The notes under the pieces: generated by a model | What the model was told of the DNA's origin: nothing | Seen by the model: only the letters and a program-made list of their open reading frames with translations | The model's database searches: none | From: Bacteroidales bacterium | Lineage (GTDB): Bacteria > Bacteroidota > Bacteroidia > Bacteroidales > Bacteroidaceae | Direction of reading: 5' to 3' | Length of the DNA: 59,761 nucleotides | NCBI GenBank assembly: GCA_004557035.1 | Contig: SFFB01000015.1 | Location: 1-59,761 of the forward strand | Shown here: one piece after another, positions 9,101-17,060 of the stretch | Numbering within the stretch: position 1 is the stretch's first letter | Layout of the letters: each line of letters starts with the position of its first letter | Translations under genes and position numbers: made by a program

Positions 9101-11560
9101 TTCAGCGAATGCATCTCCTTGAACACCATCAATGTGCCGGCCACTATCAGCCACATCGGCGAGGGCGTGTTTGCGGGCTGTACAATCCTCAAGGCCATCA
9201 CCCTCAATGAGGGACTTCAAAGCATTGGCGACTATGCCTTCAAGGGCTGCGCCACAGCCCCCACAATGAAAGTGCCCTCGACGGTGAAGACGATTGGCAA
9301 AGAAGCCTTTGCTGGTATGGTGGAGCTCACCAACACCAAGCTGCCCGACGGCCTCACCGCCATTGCAGACGGCCTCTATGAAGGTTGCAGCCATATGACC
9401 GCCGTCACCATTCCGGCCGGCGTCACCTCCATTGGCAGCAAAGCCTTCAGCGGTACGGTATTGACCAAGCTCGGACTGCCCGACGGCCTGACGGAAATCG
9501 GCGCCGGCGCCTTCATGGGCTGTAAATTCACCGAAGCCCTCGTGCCCTACGGCGTCACCGCCATTGCCGACAGCACATTTATGAACTGCTCGAAGCTGGC
9601 CACCATCTCCCTGCCGAGCTACGTGACAAGCGTGTGCAAACAGGCCTTCGACGGCATCGCCGAGGCTGCCACCTTCACCTGCTACAGCCACGCCGTGCCC
9701 GAGACGGCCGCCGACGCCATCAGTTCGCCCGGCACCAAGACGCTCAATGTGCGCAGCGTAAGCAAAGAGGCCTATGGCAATGCCACCTTGTGGAAGGACA
9801 TGAATCGAAACACCTTCACCACCACCGGACTCAATGCAGGCGGTGTGGCCTTTAGCGTCAACGCCGACGAGACTACCTGCACCGTAAGCGGTCTGACCAG
9901 CCTCGAAGACCAACCCACCACGCTGAACATCCCCGGCGAAGCCAGAGGTGCCTTGCTTGACGGCTATCTCTACAAAGCTACGGCCATTGGTCCGAAAGCT
10001 TTTAAAGAAGAAGAAAACTCGGAGGTGAAGAAATATACGTTTACAAACGTTGTCATACCCGAAGGCATTACGACTATTGGCAGCTCGGCCTTCGTTTATG
10101 AGACCAACCTTGCACACGTGGAATTCCCGAACAGTCTGAAAACAATCAAACCTAACGCTTTCGCCAACTGTTCCAATCTGAAAGACGTTTCGATTGAAGG
10201 CATTGAGACTATTGAGGATCATGCATTCCAGAACACCGGCATTGAATCTATCACTGTCTCCGGAAACACCACATTGTCCTCATTTGTGTTCCAGCGGTGT
10301 GAATCCTTGAAAACAGCTGTTTTGAAAGAAGGCATTACAATTATCCCGTTAGGCGCTTTTGATTTTTGCGATAAGCTCGAAAGCATCAGTCTGCCCTCAA
10401 CGGTAGAAGTCATTAAGAGCAGTGCGTTCTGGAACTGCACCAGTCTGGTTGAAGCCAATATGCCCTCATCGCTGAAAACCATTGAGAAAGAAGCTTTCCA
10501 GAAATGCAAATTGACGGAAGTCTCTCTGCCTGAAGGACTCCAGACGATAGGCGAAAATGCTTTCAGATATAACGAGTTGACAGAAGTCATTCTGCCGGCC
10601 TCACTCATCCAAATCGGCGCAAATGCATTCCAAGCTTGCAGAAAGCTGACGAAGGTGGTTTGCCGAGGCACCACTCCGGCCACACTGGACAACGTCAACG
10701 CCTTTGCGGAATGCCCCATCAACAACCGCATCATCGTGCCCAAGGCCGGACTCGAAGCCTATCGCGCCGCCGACAACTGGAAAGACTTCCTCATCCGCTT
10801 GGAGACCTTCGTGCTCGACGACACGGCCGAAAGCTATGTCAAAGACGTGGACGACGAACTGGCTTCGATTGAATATACCCGCAACTTCGCCGACGAGGAA
10901 TGGACGGCCTGGTACGTGCCCTTCGACATGCCCGTGGCCGACATCGCCGAGGATTTTGAAATGGCACGCATCAACGACATCCACCAAAACGATACCGACG
11001 ACGACGGCACTATGGACGAGACCCTGCTCGAAGTGGTGAAACTGAAAGGCGACGCCGTGGCCAAAGCCAACACGCCTTACCTCATCAAGGCCAAGAACGC
11101 CGGCGAGAAGACTTTCGCCCTCGAAGACGTCACCCTCTATGCTACCAAGGCCAACAGCTTCGACGTGACCTCTTGGAACTACCGCTATATCTTCACCGGT
11201 ACGTATAGCCAAGTGAGCGATATGCACACCAACGGCTATTATGCCCTCGGTGGCGGTTCGTTCCACCAAGCCGCTTCTGACGCCGCCAAACTGGGCGCCT
11301 TCCGCTGGTTCCTGAGAATTGAAAACCGCGCATCGGCACAAGTGCCCGACGCCAAGCCCACACAGATACGCCTGCACGTAGTGGGTGAAGACGGCGAGGC
11401 CACCGGCATAGACCAGTTGCGCCCCATCGACGAGACCAATAACGGCACCTATACCGTGATAGACGGTAGCGGCCGCTTGGTACGCACTGCCGCCAAGTCG
11501 CTCGACGGTCTGCCCTCTGGCTTCTACATCATCAACGGCAAGAAAACATTCATCAAATAA
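6191..11560 (+). CDS. BspA-like leucine-rich-repeat surface protein (1789 residues)
   Basis: A very large exported protein. Residues 1-26 form a signal peptide (hydrophobic RFLVSLIVLLGFTGARA). From about residue 30 to 1530 the sequence is built of BspA/TpLRR-type leucine-rich repeats of the pattern IGxxAFxxCxxLxxIxIPxS(V/L)xxI, in several blocks separated by strand-rich segments. The last part (about 1540-1789) is not repetitive and ends GLPSGFYIINGKKTFIK, the tail also seen in the secreted protein at 42158. Such a tail in this lineage suggests export across the outer membrane or surface anchoring, perhaps by type IX secretion, but it is shorter than classical sorting domains. BspA relatives bind fibronectin, fibrinogen or other bacteria. 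A small peptide gene follows 11 bases after the stop. GC content is lower in the first 1.2 kb than in the repeats. Confidence 0.88.
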   Translation: MSNHPPVLRFLVSLIVLLGFTGARAAVGDVFTYYGIKYKVLTEEEDKGTCAALGFVTTPTTDQDLTIQVTAVDNNGVVYKVTEVQDDAFANIKQIKTLGLPYSIQKIGRNAFSRSGLTSISFTTTGQSSELVEIGAYAFEDCPIEGTLSLPETLQSLNFQCFYGTNITSFHIPASVNFIDKGQVFATRKLESITVDENNAKFKVDTEHKALLSKDGTVFYQYTNLQALKNYTIPASVTTLVESSFQTRTNSTSLLHGDSIYIYVPGTITDAHNAFWVEAEGYIVFEQQDVSGIENIFHAAKNLKVFVKTDEAYAKFKSTYYTEEEFKTDDSKYHYCGGVFRLPTQSITKDGLVYTSTAGEDAPYYIGTPYHLSGVAEGNTATELTIPNKLTDYDVKVTGIAANALNGSVAQTVNIGAGIETIDVTALSDLTLATVNVDEDNTNYSSLNGVLYNKEKTTLLLYPQGQGSLFALPKSLTAIGDNAFPGSKETHPLNLTSTLTTPPTLGSTPFDRVKGIYVDETLRSTYDLQWSDYASLIQTIYPAHLQAEGLTLTRNKDKTYTITGFASEAPSGEWSVPGSLTNEDICTYEVTGIAANFCQDNSSLTTVTIPAAITTIGAGAFAGCSNEAFAINVAAENPNYASLAGALYDKGLTTLYAVPAHATTIDFPASLTAIDNQAFRGSKLTALHLTAGISHVDYTIFNACTGLTAITAAEDNTVYAAEDDILYNKTKTTLLLSAKKSNATVNVPSTVTLIGAGAFGNCSNLTLVCSQATPPALGADALAGVTKVYVNEANKAAYEATAWNNYNLTVMNPAEPVVGHYTYAQNEDGTYTLTGVNGELGGAITLPTTFELYGMSYDVTSIGAEVFKDQYVITSLTIPEGYTTIGEGAFMGCTGLTSLSIPASVTAIGRKAFYGCSNDDFALTIAEGNQHFTTDANVLYDKAKTTIYAVPSNITTYDFPETVTNIGDYAFSECISLNTINVPATISHIGEGVFAGCTILKAITLNEGLQSIGDYAFKGCATAPTMKVPSTVKTIGKEAFAGMVELTNTKLPDGLTAIADGLYEGCSHMTAVTIPAGVTSIGSKAFSGTVLTKLGLPDGLTEIGAGAFMGCKFTEALVPYGVTAIADSTFMNCSKLATISLPSYVTSVCKQAFDGIAEAATFTCYSHAVPETAADAISSPGTKTLNVRSVSKEAYGNATLWKDMNRNTFTTTGLNAGGVAFSVNADETTCTVSGLTSLEDQPTTLNIPGEARGALLDGYLYKATAIGPKAFKEEENSEVKKYTFTNVVIPEGITTIGSSAFVYETNLAHVEFPNSLKTIKPNAFANCSNLKDVSIEGIETIEDHAFQNTGIESITVSGNTTLSSFVFQRCESLKTAVLKEGITIIPLGAFDFCDKLESISLPSTVEVIKSSAFWNCTSLVEANMPSSLKTIEKEAFQKCKLTEVSLPEGLQTIGENAFRYNELTEVILPASLIQIGANAFQACRKLTKVVCRGTTPATLDNVNAFAECPINNRIIVPKAGLEAYRAADNWKDFLIRLETFVLDDTAESYVKDVDDELASIEYTRNFADEEWTAWYVPFDMPVADIAEDFEMARINDIHQNDTDDDGTMDETLLEVVKLKGDAVAKANTPYLIKAKNAGEKTFALEDVTLYATKANSFDVTSWNYRYIFTGTYSQVSDMHTNGYYALGGGSFHQAASDAAKLGAFRWFLRIENRASAQVPDAKPTQIRLHVVGEDGEATGIDQLRPIDETNNGTYTVIDGSGRLVRTAAKSLDGLPSGFYIINGKKTFIK

Positions 11561-11571
11561 GACTACGCCTT

Positions 11572-11748
11572 ATGAAAAAGACATATCAACGTCCCGCGGC
11601 CAGAGCCGTAACGCTCGAAACGGAACAGCCTTTGCTCGACTCGTCTTTCATCCCAGAAGGACCTCCGAGCGACAATTTCACCACCAACCGCAAAGGCAAA
11701 GACAACCACAATAGTATGTGGAACAACGACGAGTGGCTCAAGAACTAA
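11572..11748 (+). CDS. Small peptide A (58 residues), MKK-Y-P family
   Basis: An open frame of 58 codons starting 11 bases after the BspA-like gene and followed by a terminator 20 bases later, so it is the second gene of that unit. The product starts MKKTYQRPAARAVTLETEQP and ends NSMWNNDEWLKN. It shares with the peptides at 41932-42126 and 57713-57898 the start MKKxYxxPxA, an E near residue 18, a T/S-N-R triplet and a late S-x-W-x-N. It has no signal peptide or membrane segment. The function is unknown. A secreted peptide, a chaperone or regulator for its large neighbour, or a modified-peptide precursor are all possible; no modifying enzyme is nearby. Confidence 0.65.
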   Translation: MKKTYQRPAARAVTLETEQPLLDSSFIPEGPPSDNFTTNRKGKDNHNSMWNNDEWLKN

Positions 11749-11768
11749 GCCACAAGCCTCTATAAATG

Positions 11769-11810
11769 AAAGCGGCGCATCACCATTTTTTGTGGGAGAT
11801 GCGCCGCTTT
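11769..11810 (+). terminator. Terminator after the BspA-like gene and peptide A
   Basis: AAAGCGGCGCATC (11769-11781) pairs perfectly with GATGCGCCGCTTT (11798-11810), 13 bp, and is followed by T-rich sequence. Confidence 0.85.
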
Positions 11811-12104
11811 TGGTTATTTTTTGTGAGGGGAAAGGTTGGCACATTTGGGGATTATTAAACGTATTTTTCCATAATCCACCGCTCAGTGTGCCGACCTTAC
11901 AGGCCGGAAAATAGTATGCATCTTAAACCCAGGCCTAACGACCTGGGCTGATATGTAGCGCCCTTTCAGGGCTTGCCGGACCACTCAATAATCACGATGA
12001 ACATACCATTTTTAAACACCCCGAATTATAGGGCCGCTGCTTGGCCGCTCAAAAAACATATTTTGAACACCCTACCCTTTGACCATATTGGGCAGGTTTC
12101 TCGC
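11811..12104. repeat. Palindromic repeats of the REP-like family, second locus
   Basis: Units CCCAGG/CCTGGG (11928-11933 with 11942-11947) and GCCCTTTCAGGGC (11960-11972) occur, followed by GGGCCGCTGCTTGGCCGCTC (12029-12048) nearly as at 5740-5757. The spacer lies between convergent genes and holds no credible gene. Confidence 0.6.
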
Positions 12105-12494
12105 TCAATACCCGCCAATCGAATTGACAATGATCACGAAGAGCACTACGGCCGTGATGAACGCATAGAGCCAGTCGCGCTCTTTGACGAAATCGACCAA
12201 CGAAAGGGCCACACGCATCACCGGAGTGAGCAACAATACCACTACACCAAATTGTATCCAACCTACCGCCGTGAAACCCACTACACCGGAGAAAATGCCC
12301 TCGAGCGTGGTATAGGCCGTCCGGGCCGTATCGGCGTCGGCGGGAAAACGGGTGTAGTCTTTCATCGGTTCGCCACCGTGTTGCCACAAATACATCGCGC
12401 CGCCCACTACGGCCAGCGCACAAGCTATGCCCACTCCCCAACGCAACGTCCGGGCAATGAGCAACTGTATGTCTGTTTTCGCAGTATTCTTCAT
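12105..12494 (-). CDS. DUF1634 membrane protein
   Basis: A 129-residue inner-membrane protein with three hydrophobic segments (about residues 17-36, 66-93 and 109-127), matching the DUF1634 family. Members are found next to TSUP (TauE/SafE) anion exporters, and here the gene follows such a gene with a 13-base gap. It is therefore probably an accessory subunit of that transporter. Nothing in the sequence reveals the substrate. Confidence 0.75.
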   Translation of the reverse strand: MKNTAKTDIQLLIARTLRWGVGIACALAVVGGAMYLWQHGGEPMKDYTRFPADADTARTAYTTLEGIFSGVVGFTAVGWIQFGVVVLLLTPVMRVALSLVDFVKERDWLYAFITAVVLFVIIVNSIGGY

Positions 12495-12507
12495 AAGAAA
12501 AAACTCT

Positions 12508-13344
12508 TTAGAACTGGCCGGAGAAGCCTTGATAAATCATGTTGATGGCCACAAGCAAGATGGCCACGCAGAAGATTTGACGCAGCACTCTCACGTCAAG
12601 TCGCTTGAGCAAACGGGCACCCGTCAAGGCACCAAAAAGCACACCAATCAACACCGGACAGGCTATGCCCGGCTCTATCTGCCCGCGCTGAATATAGACC
12701 ACAGCCGAGGCGCAAGCCGTCACGCCCATCATAAAGTTGCTCGTGGTGGTGCTCACCTTGAAAGGCACCTTCATGATGCCGTCCATGGCTATGACCTTCA
12801 ACACGCCCGAACCGATGCCGAGGATGCCCGACAGGATGCCGGCAATGTACATCACGCCGAAACCGCCACCCACGTGTTTGAGTTGGTAGCTCTTGAACGA
12901 TCCGTCTTTTTGGGGCCAGGAGCCGAAGAGTTTGAGCCTGCGCGCCGCCTCAGAACCCACCACGCCGTCGTGGTCGGACTTCTGCCTCTGCTGCATAGCC
13001 GCCGTGAGGATGAGCACACCGCCATAGAGAATGGCAATGATGTTGTTGTCGAGCCAAATGGCTACGGCCGCACCACAAACGGCCCCAATGGTGGTGGCAA
13101 TCTCGAGGAACATACCCAGGCGGATGTTGGTGATGCCCTCCTTGACATAGGCACTGCCCGAGCCGCTTGAAGTGGATATCGAGGCCACAAGCGCAGCCCC
13201 CACAGCATAGTGAAAGTCTACGCCAAAAGCCAGCGTGAGTAAAGGGATGACGACAACGCCGCCGCCCAAGCCTGTGAGCGAGCCCAACAGTCCGGCCAGG
13301 TAGGCACCGACAAGGAGAATAATCGTAAAAGCAAGAATGGTCAT
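12508..13344 (-). CDS. TSUP (TauE/SafE) family anion transporter
   Basis: A 278-residue protein with about eight membrane segments and the two TauE/SafE halves: the first has GLLGSLTGLGGGVVVIPLL near residue 20, the second a matching GILSGILGIGSGVLKVIAM near residue 170. Family members move sulfite, sulfoacetate, taurine-derived or other organic anions through the inner membrane. It pairs with the DUF1634 gene just downstream. The substrate is not visible from the sequence, and no sulfur-metabolism gene is adjacent. Confidence 0.85.
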   Translation of the reverse strand: MTILAFTIILLVGAYLAGLLGSLTGLGGGVVVIPLLTLAFGVDFHYAVGAALVASISTSSGSGSAYVKEGITNIRLGMFLEIATTIGAVCGAAVAIWLDNNIIAILYGGVLILTAAMQQRQKSDHDGVVGSEAARRLKLFGSWPQKDGSFKSYQLKHVGGGFGVMYIAGILSGILGIGSGVLKVIAMDGIMKVPFKVSTTTSNFMMGVTACASAVVYIQRGQIEPGIACPVLIGVLFGALTGARLLKRLDVRVLRQIFCVAILLVAINMIYQGFSGQF

Positions 13345-13403
13345 AACAGTATATTGCAGTTGATGGTCACATAGTGCGAAGTCACTTCATTTCATTAACC
13401 GCC

Positions 13404-14123
13404 TCAATGCCCATAGGCACGGACCGGAAAGTCAAAATAGGTGTCGGGGTAGGGCTCGCCATGGAGGGTGAAATGCCACCACTCACTGTCGAGCGGGTCA
13501 AAACCGTGGCGAAGCATGGCCTCACGCAGGAGGTCGCGATTGGCACGCTGCTGCGGCGTTACGCCTGTATAGTCGGGATGTGAAAGAATACCAAACCAGT
13601 CGAAGGTGCCTCCCATATCCACTTCGCGACCACTGTCGGCATGAACGAGCGTGAGGTCGACGGTGGAACCGCGGCTGTGACCGCTGCGGGCAAAGATATA
13701 GCCTTCGTCGAAGAGGCGGCTTTTGTCTACCTCGGGATAGAAGGGACGACGCATCAGGGTGTCGGCCACGTCTTCGGCCCAACGCACAAAGTGATTGACG
13801 GCTCGCTGTGGCCGATAGGCGTCGTAGACCTTGAGACGATAGCCTTTGGCCTTAAGGTCGTCGCTCACAGCCTTCAAATGCTCGGCGGCCTCACGTGTCA
13901 TAATCGCCACAGGGGCTTCATAGCCATCCACCCGTGTACCGACGAAATTATAGGTGGAGTGATAACGGATTTCTTGTATGATGTCGGGCACGACGTCTGA
14001 GAGCACGACAAAGCCGGCCGGCATAGTGTCGACGGTGAGAGTGCGCCGAGCCGAGACCGTGGAGTGTGCCATAAGGAGGCTCAACGCTAAAAGCAGAACG
14101 AGACGGGAGGTTTTGGTTTTCAT
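13404..14123 (-). CDS. VanX-like D-Ala-D-Ala dipeptidase (peptidase M15D), exported
   Basis: A 239-residue exported zinc dipeptidase. After a signal peptide (residues 1-25) it shows the classical motif SGHSRGSTVD (ligands H149 and D156), EWWH (E214, H217) and YDAYRP with the substrate arginine R104. It is closer to canonical VanX than the paralogue at 1561-2283. A role in D-alanyl dipeptide turnover in the periplasm is likely. I chose the ATG at 14123 because it gives a good signal peptide directly; an upstream ATG at 14165 would add 14 residues before it. It sits between a transporter pair and a LuxR-type regulator gene, all on one strand with gaps of 60-70 bases. Confidence 0.85.
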   Translation of the reverse strand: MKTKTSRLVLLLALSLLMAHSTVSARRTLTVDTMPAGFVVLSDVVPDIIQEIRYHSTYNFVGTRVDGYEAPVAIMTREAAEHLKAVSDDLKAKGYRLKVYDAYRPQRAVNHFVRWAEDVADTLMRRPFYPEVDKSRLFDEGYIFARSGHSRGSTVDLTLVHADSGREVDMGGTFDWFGILSHPDYTGVTPQQRANRDLLREAMLRHGFDPLDSEWWHFTLHGEPYPDTYFDFPVRAYGH

Positions 14124-14190
14124 TTTATATGGCGTTTTAAGCATATCAATTGATGAATATAACACGGATTGGGCGGATGAGACGGAGGGC

Positions 14191-14793
14191 TTATATTTGC
14201 TCTATCTTGATCCAGCCGCGGCTCACGGCATAGATGGTCCAGGAAGAGACGGCGGAGGTGGAGAGTTTGGCGGCGATGTTTTTGCGATGGGAGATGACCG
14301 TGGCCTCGGTGACGCCCAGACGGGCGGCAATCTCTTTGTTGCGCAGGCCCTCGACCACGCCACACACCACTTCGCGCTCGCGCGGCGTCAAGGCCGAACG
14401 GCCCGTGATGGCTCCGGCGCGGCGCACGGCTTCGGGTTCGCTGCCAGGACGACCATGGGCCGAACGCGACAGGCGCAGAAAATCGCGCACCAGCCCCTCT
14501 TCGTCTTGACAGACATTGAGGGTGTGGAAGCCTTCGGGCAGAAGTGCAGCCTCGTCGCCGTGGAGCAACACGATGACGCGGCGTTGTCTTTGCAGGAACC
14601 AAGCGGCGTGGGGCAGCAAATGGCCGGCACTGACGAAGAAATGGAAGAAGGCCGTATCGTCGCTCGCGACAAGGTCTTCAAAGCGGGTGAAGATGACGGT
14701 TTCGGCACGAGGCATCATACGCCCTATGATGGCGGTGAGACCCAAGGCCGAGAGGGTGTCGGAGGTCAAGACGGCTATGCGGGGTGGGGTCAT
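14191..14793 (-). CDS. LuxR-type transcriptional regulator with degenerate receiver
   Basis: A 200-residue regulator. Residues about 134-178 (LTPREREVVCGVVEGL, then NKEIAARLGVTEATVISHR) are a textbook LuxR/NarL helix-turn-helix. Residues 1-110 resemble a response-regulator receiver in their strand-helix pattern, but no aspartate is seen at the phosphorylation position (the segment reads FFHFFVSAG), so it may not be controlled by phosphorylation. No sensor kinase is adjacent. An ATG ten codons upstream (14823) is an alternative start. Its targets might include the flanking phytase-like and dipeptidase genes; that is only inferred from position. Confidence 0.8.
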   Translation of the reverse strand: MTPPRIAVLTSDTLSALGLTAIIGRMMPRAETVIFTRFEDLVASDDTAFFHFFVSAGHLLPHAAWFLQRQRRVIVLLHGDEAALLPEGFHTLNVCQDEEGLVRDFLRLSRSAHGRPGSEPEAVRRAGAITGRSALTPREREVVCGVVEGLRNKEIAARLGVTEATVISHRKNIAAKLSTSAVSSWTIYAVSRGWIKIEQI

Positions 14794-14857
14794 GGCGGAA
14801 GTGATTTTTCTCAAGAAAGTCAAAGAGACTAAGAGTCAAAGATACTGCAATCGTTTT

Positions 14858-15925
14858 TTAATCAATGATGAGCACGCGGACATAGTCTTTGAGATGAACA
14901 GGACCGCGCCCATAGCCGCCCTGTGAGTCGCTGACGAGCAGGATGGTCTGACGACCGTCGGCCAAGCGGCGACCGAGACACATGCCTTCGTAGTTGGCAA
15001 AGTTTTGCTGCAACAGGTTCATGCGGGTGGTCACCGTGAACAGGAGGCGCTTGACGAGGAAACGGTTGGGGTCGAGTTGTTGCAGGGACGTGCTGCTGTC
15101 GATGGTCCAACCTTCAGAGGGTCGCACCTCGAAGAGTTTGCAGATACATTCCGAACCTATGCCTCCACGCGGTATGTTGGCTTCGCGCTCCAAGACGAGC
15201 AGACGGCCGTCGGGCAGAGGCAGGACTTCGGGCACGCCATAGACATAGGTGGTGCCAAACTTGGCTTTGCGCCCGGCATCCATCCGATAGGCGTAGGAGG
15301 CTCGGGGCTGAAGGTCGTCGCCAAAGGTCTGTATGCGCAAGAGGTTGGTAGCTCCGGGGGCCAAAGGTCCGGCAGCGGTGCCGTCGGCGCGCAGCATGCT
15401 CTCGGTGACGGTATAGAAGAGGTGGTGTTCGGGCGAATAGGCCAAGGCTTCAAAACCATAGTTGGGATAGATTTTGTCTGCCGCCATAATGGCAGGGACG
15501 GCCAGACGACGGCCTGTGGGTGTGCCGTCGAGGGCGTATTCGAGAATGGCCTGGTCGCCTTCGCCGCTGATGAAGAGTGTGCCGGCAGAGGGAAACCAGG
15601 CAATGCCTTCGCAGTCGCGCACAGAGATACCTTTGTCGTCAACGATTGGAGACGGATTGCCTTTGAAGCCTTCAAGTTTCACGTCAGTTATCTCACCGGT
15701 CTGCTCGTCTTGGGCAATATTCATCATATAGAAGCCATCGGTGGGCTCTTTGTCGCTGACAAGGGCGTAACGACCGACGCCGATGGGAGTGATGCCGCTG
15801 AACTGGGCCGAACCAATGCCCCAAGTGGAGAGAGGCTTCTGGCCGAGGTCGCTCATGGTTTGAGACACGGCCGGAAGGGCAAAGAGCGCAGAGGCAAAGG
15901 CTATTGAAAAGATGTGGGTGCGCAT
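14858..15925 (-). CDS. Exported phytase-like esterase domain protein
   Basis: A 355-residue protein with a signal peptide (MRTHIFSIAFASALFALPAV, cleavage near SQT). The body shows the beta-propeller pattern of the esterase-like activity of phytase family: DCEGIAWFPSAGTLFISGEG near residue 105, then GFEALAYSPEHHLFYTVTE, and near the end NYEGMCLGRRLADGRQTILLV. The relatives are periplasmic or secreted; the true substrate is mostly unknown. Expression is probably from its own promoter; the upstream gap is 72 bases. Confidence 0.8.
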   Translation of the reverse strand: MRTHIFSIAFASALFALPAVSQTMSDLGQKPLSTWGIGSAQFSGITPIGVGRYALVSDKEPTDGFYMMNIAQDEQTGEITDVKLEGFKGNPSPIVDDKGISVRDCEGIAWFPSAGTLFISGEGDQAILEYALDGTPTGRRLAVPAIMAADKIYPNYGFEALAYSPEHHLFYTVTESMLRADGTAAGPLAPGATNLLRIQTFGDDLQPRASYAYRMDAGRKAKFGTTYVYGVPEVLPLPDGRLLVLEREANIPRGGIGSECICKLFEVRPSEGWTIDSSTSLQQLDPNRFLVKRLLFTVTTRMNLLQQNFANYEGMCLGRRLADGRQTILLVSDSQGGYGRGPVHLKDYVRVLIID

Positions 15926-15997
15926 ATTATATATGGGTATGTTTGATTTGTTAACTAGAAATCTAAAGTCTAAAAGGGTAGATCCTACTCTTTGTCT

Positions 15998-17038
15998 CTA
16001 TTCGTCGAGCATCAAGTCCATTGCTATGGGATGTGCGCCCAAGAATAGGGTGGCCAAGCCTCCGGGAGTGAGCACCTGGACGGGAGCATCGTCAGTGAGG
16101 TCTACGCAGCCATGGTGGATGTGATAAATGCCGTTGTTTTCGGGCACGTCAAGGTCGCCGTCTACACCGACCACCATGTCGAACTCGGGATGCCGCCGGG
16201 CCACAGCCGAAAGGAAACACCCGACATCGACCACACGTGCCATAGCGTATGGCACGGCATCGAGAGCAGCGGCCTCACAGGGGACTTTCATATAGACTTC
16301 GCCACAGCCCATCAGCCGCTTCACCTCCCTCAAAAGCATATTCTGAACACCTTCGTCGGTGGCGGTGAGTGCTGGCAACAGCCCACGACCGTCGACCGTC
16401 TTCGTGGCGAGGCAGAGTCCCACAAGCCTGTTTTGCTTTCGGGCCTCCACCACCAATCCATCCTCGGCATAGACGCTCTGCACGGCGGCAAAAAAGTCAT
16501 TTTCGGCGACGTGGAGTGCAAAGTCACCACGTGTCTGTTGGTGATAGAACGCATAAAGCGGCTCGGACCACGTATGGAGTAGGTTGAGGCTGACATCGTC
16601 GGCGAAGAGGCCGGTGTCGACAACCGGGACTGTGCGGCGGAAGGTTGCAGTCTGATAGGCGCCATGAGCAGGCTGCTCATAAAACCGCCTCAAACCTTCA
16701 TCTCCGGGAATAAGAAAAGACACGGCCCCACCCTCACGGCGGAGTTTGAGATGGGCTTGCCTCAGAAGCTTTCCGGCCAAACCTTGACCACGATGGCTTT
16801 CGGCCACACACAGGCCCGAAACATAACCGGCATGAAGCGTTTCGCCGAAAATCGTCAGGCGATAGGGCAACAGTTGCATCGCCGCCACGACTTCGCCCTC
16901 TCGCTGAAGTGTGAAATTGTTGTCGGCCCGATATTTCTCTTCAAAATAAATGTCGAGAAACCGGGCCGTGTCGTCGGGAAATGAACGTTGCCAAAGGCAG
17001 CGGGTCTGGCGTTTTATTTCGTCGGGAGTGAGCCTCAT
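15998..17038 (-). CDS. GNAT family N-acetyltransferase
   Basis: A 346-residue cytosolic protein whose first 150 residues form a GNAT domain with the acetyl-CoA motif ESHRGQGLAGKLLRQ (around residues 80-94). The C-terminal part is long for a plain GNAT and resembles two-domain acetyltransferases of the Eis type, including a terminal SCP2-like segment. The substrate is unknown. It begins 22 bases after the DUF2156 gene and is the last gene of the long envelope operon. The ATG at 17038 is used because the upstream in-frame extension overlaps the DUF2156 gene. Confidence 0.8.
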   Translation of the reverse strand: MRLTPDEIKRQTRCLWQRSFPDDTARFLDIYFEEKYRADNNFTLQREGEVVAAMQLLPYRLTIFGETLHAGYVSGLCVAESHRGQGLAGKLLRQAHLKLRREGGAVSFLIPGDEGLRRFYEQPAHGAYQTATFRRTVPVVDTGLFADDVSLNLLHTWSEPLYAFYHQQTRGDFALHVAENDFFAAVQSVYAEDGLVVEARKQNRLVGLCLATKTVDGRGLLPALTATDEGVQNMLLREVKRLMGCGEVYMKVPCEAAALDAVPYAMARVVDVGCFLSAVARRHPEFDMVVGVDGDLDVPENNGIYHIHHGCVDLTDDAPVQVLTPGGLATLFLGAHPIAMDLMLDE

Positions 17039-17060
17039 GATAATGACGGGATGGAAGAGA

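Noticed and set aside
11572..11748. Peptide A as a RiPP precursor
   Set aside because: The leader-like start is suggestive, but there is no radical SAM, cyclase, protease or exporter gene nearby. Kept only as an open possibility.
1561..14123. Vancomycin resistance cluster
   Set aside because: VanX-like enzymes are present, but vanH, a D-Ala-D-Lac ligase and VanRS are not; ddl is a normal D-Ala-D-Ala ligase by sequence.
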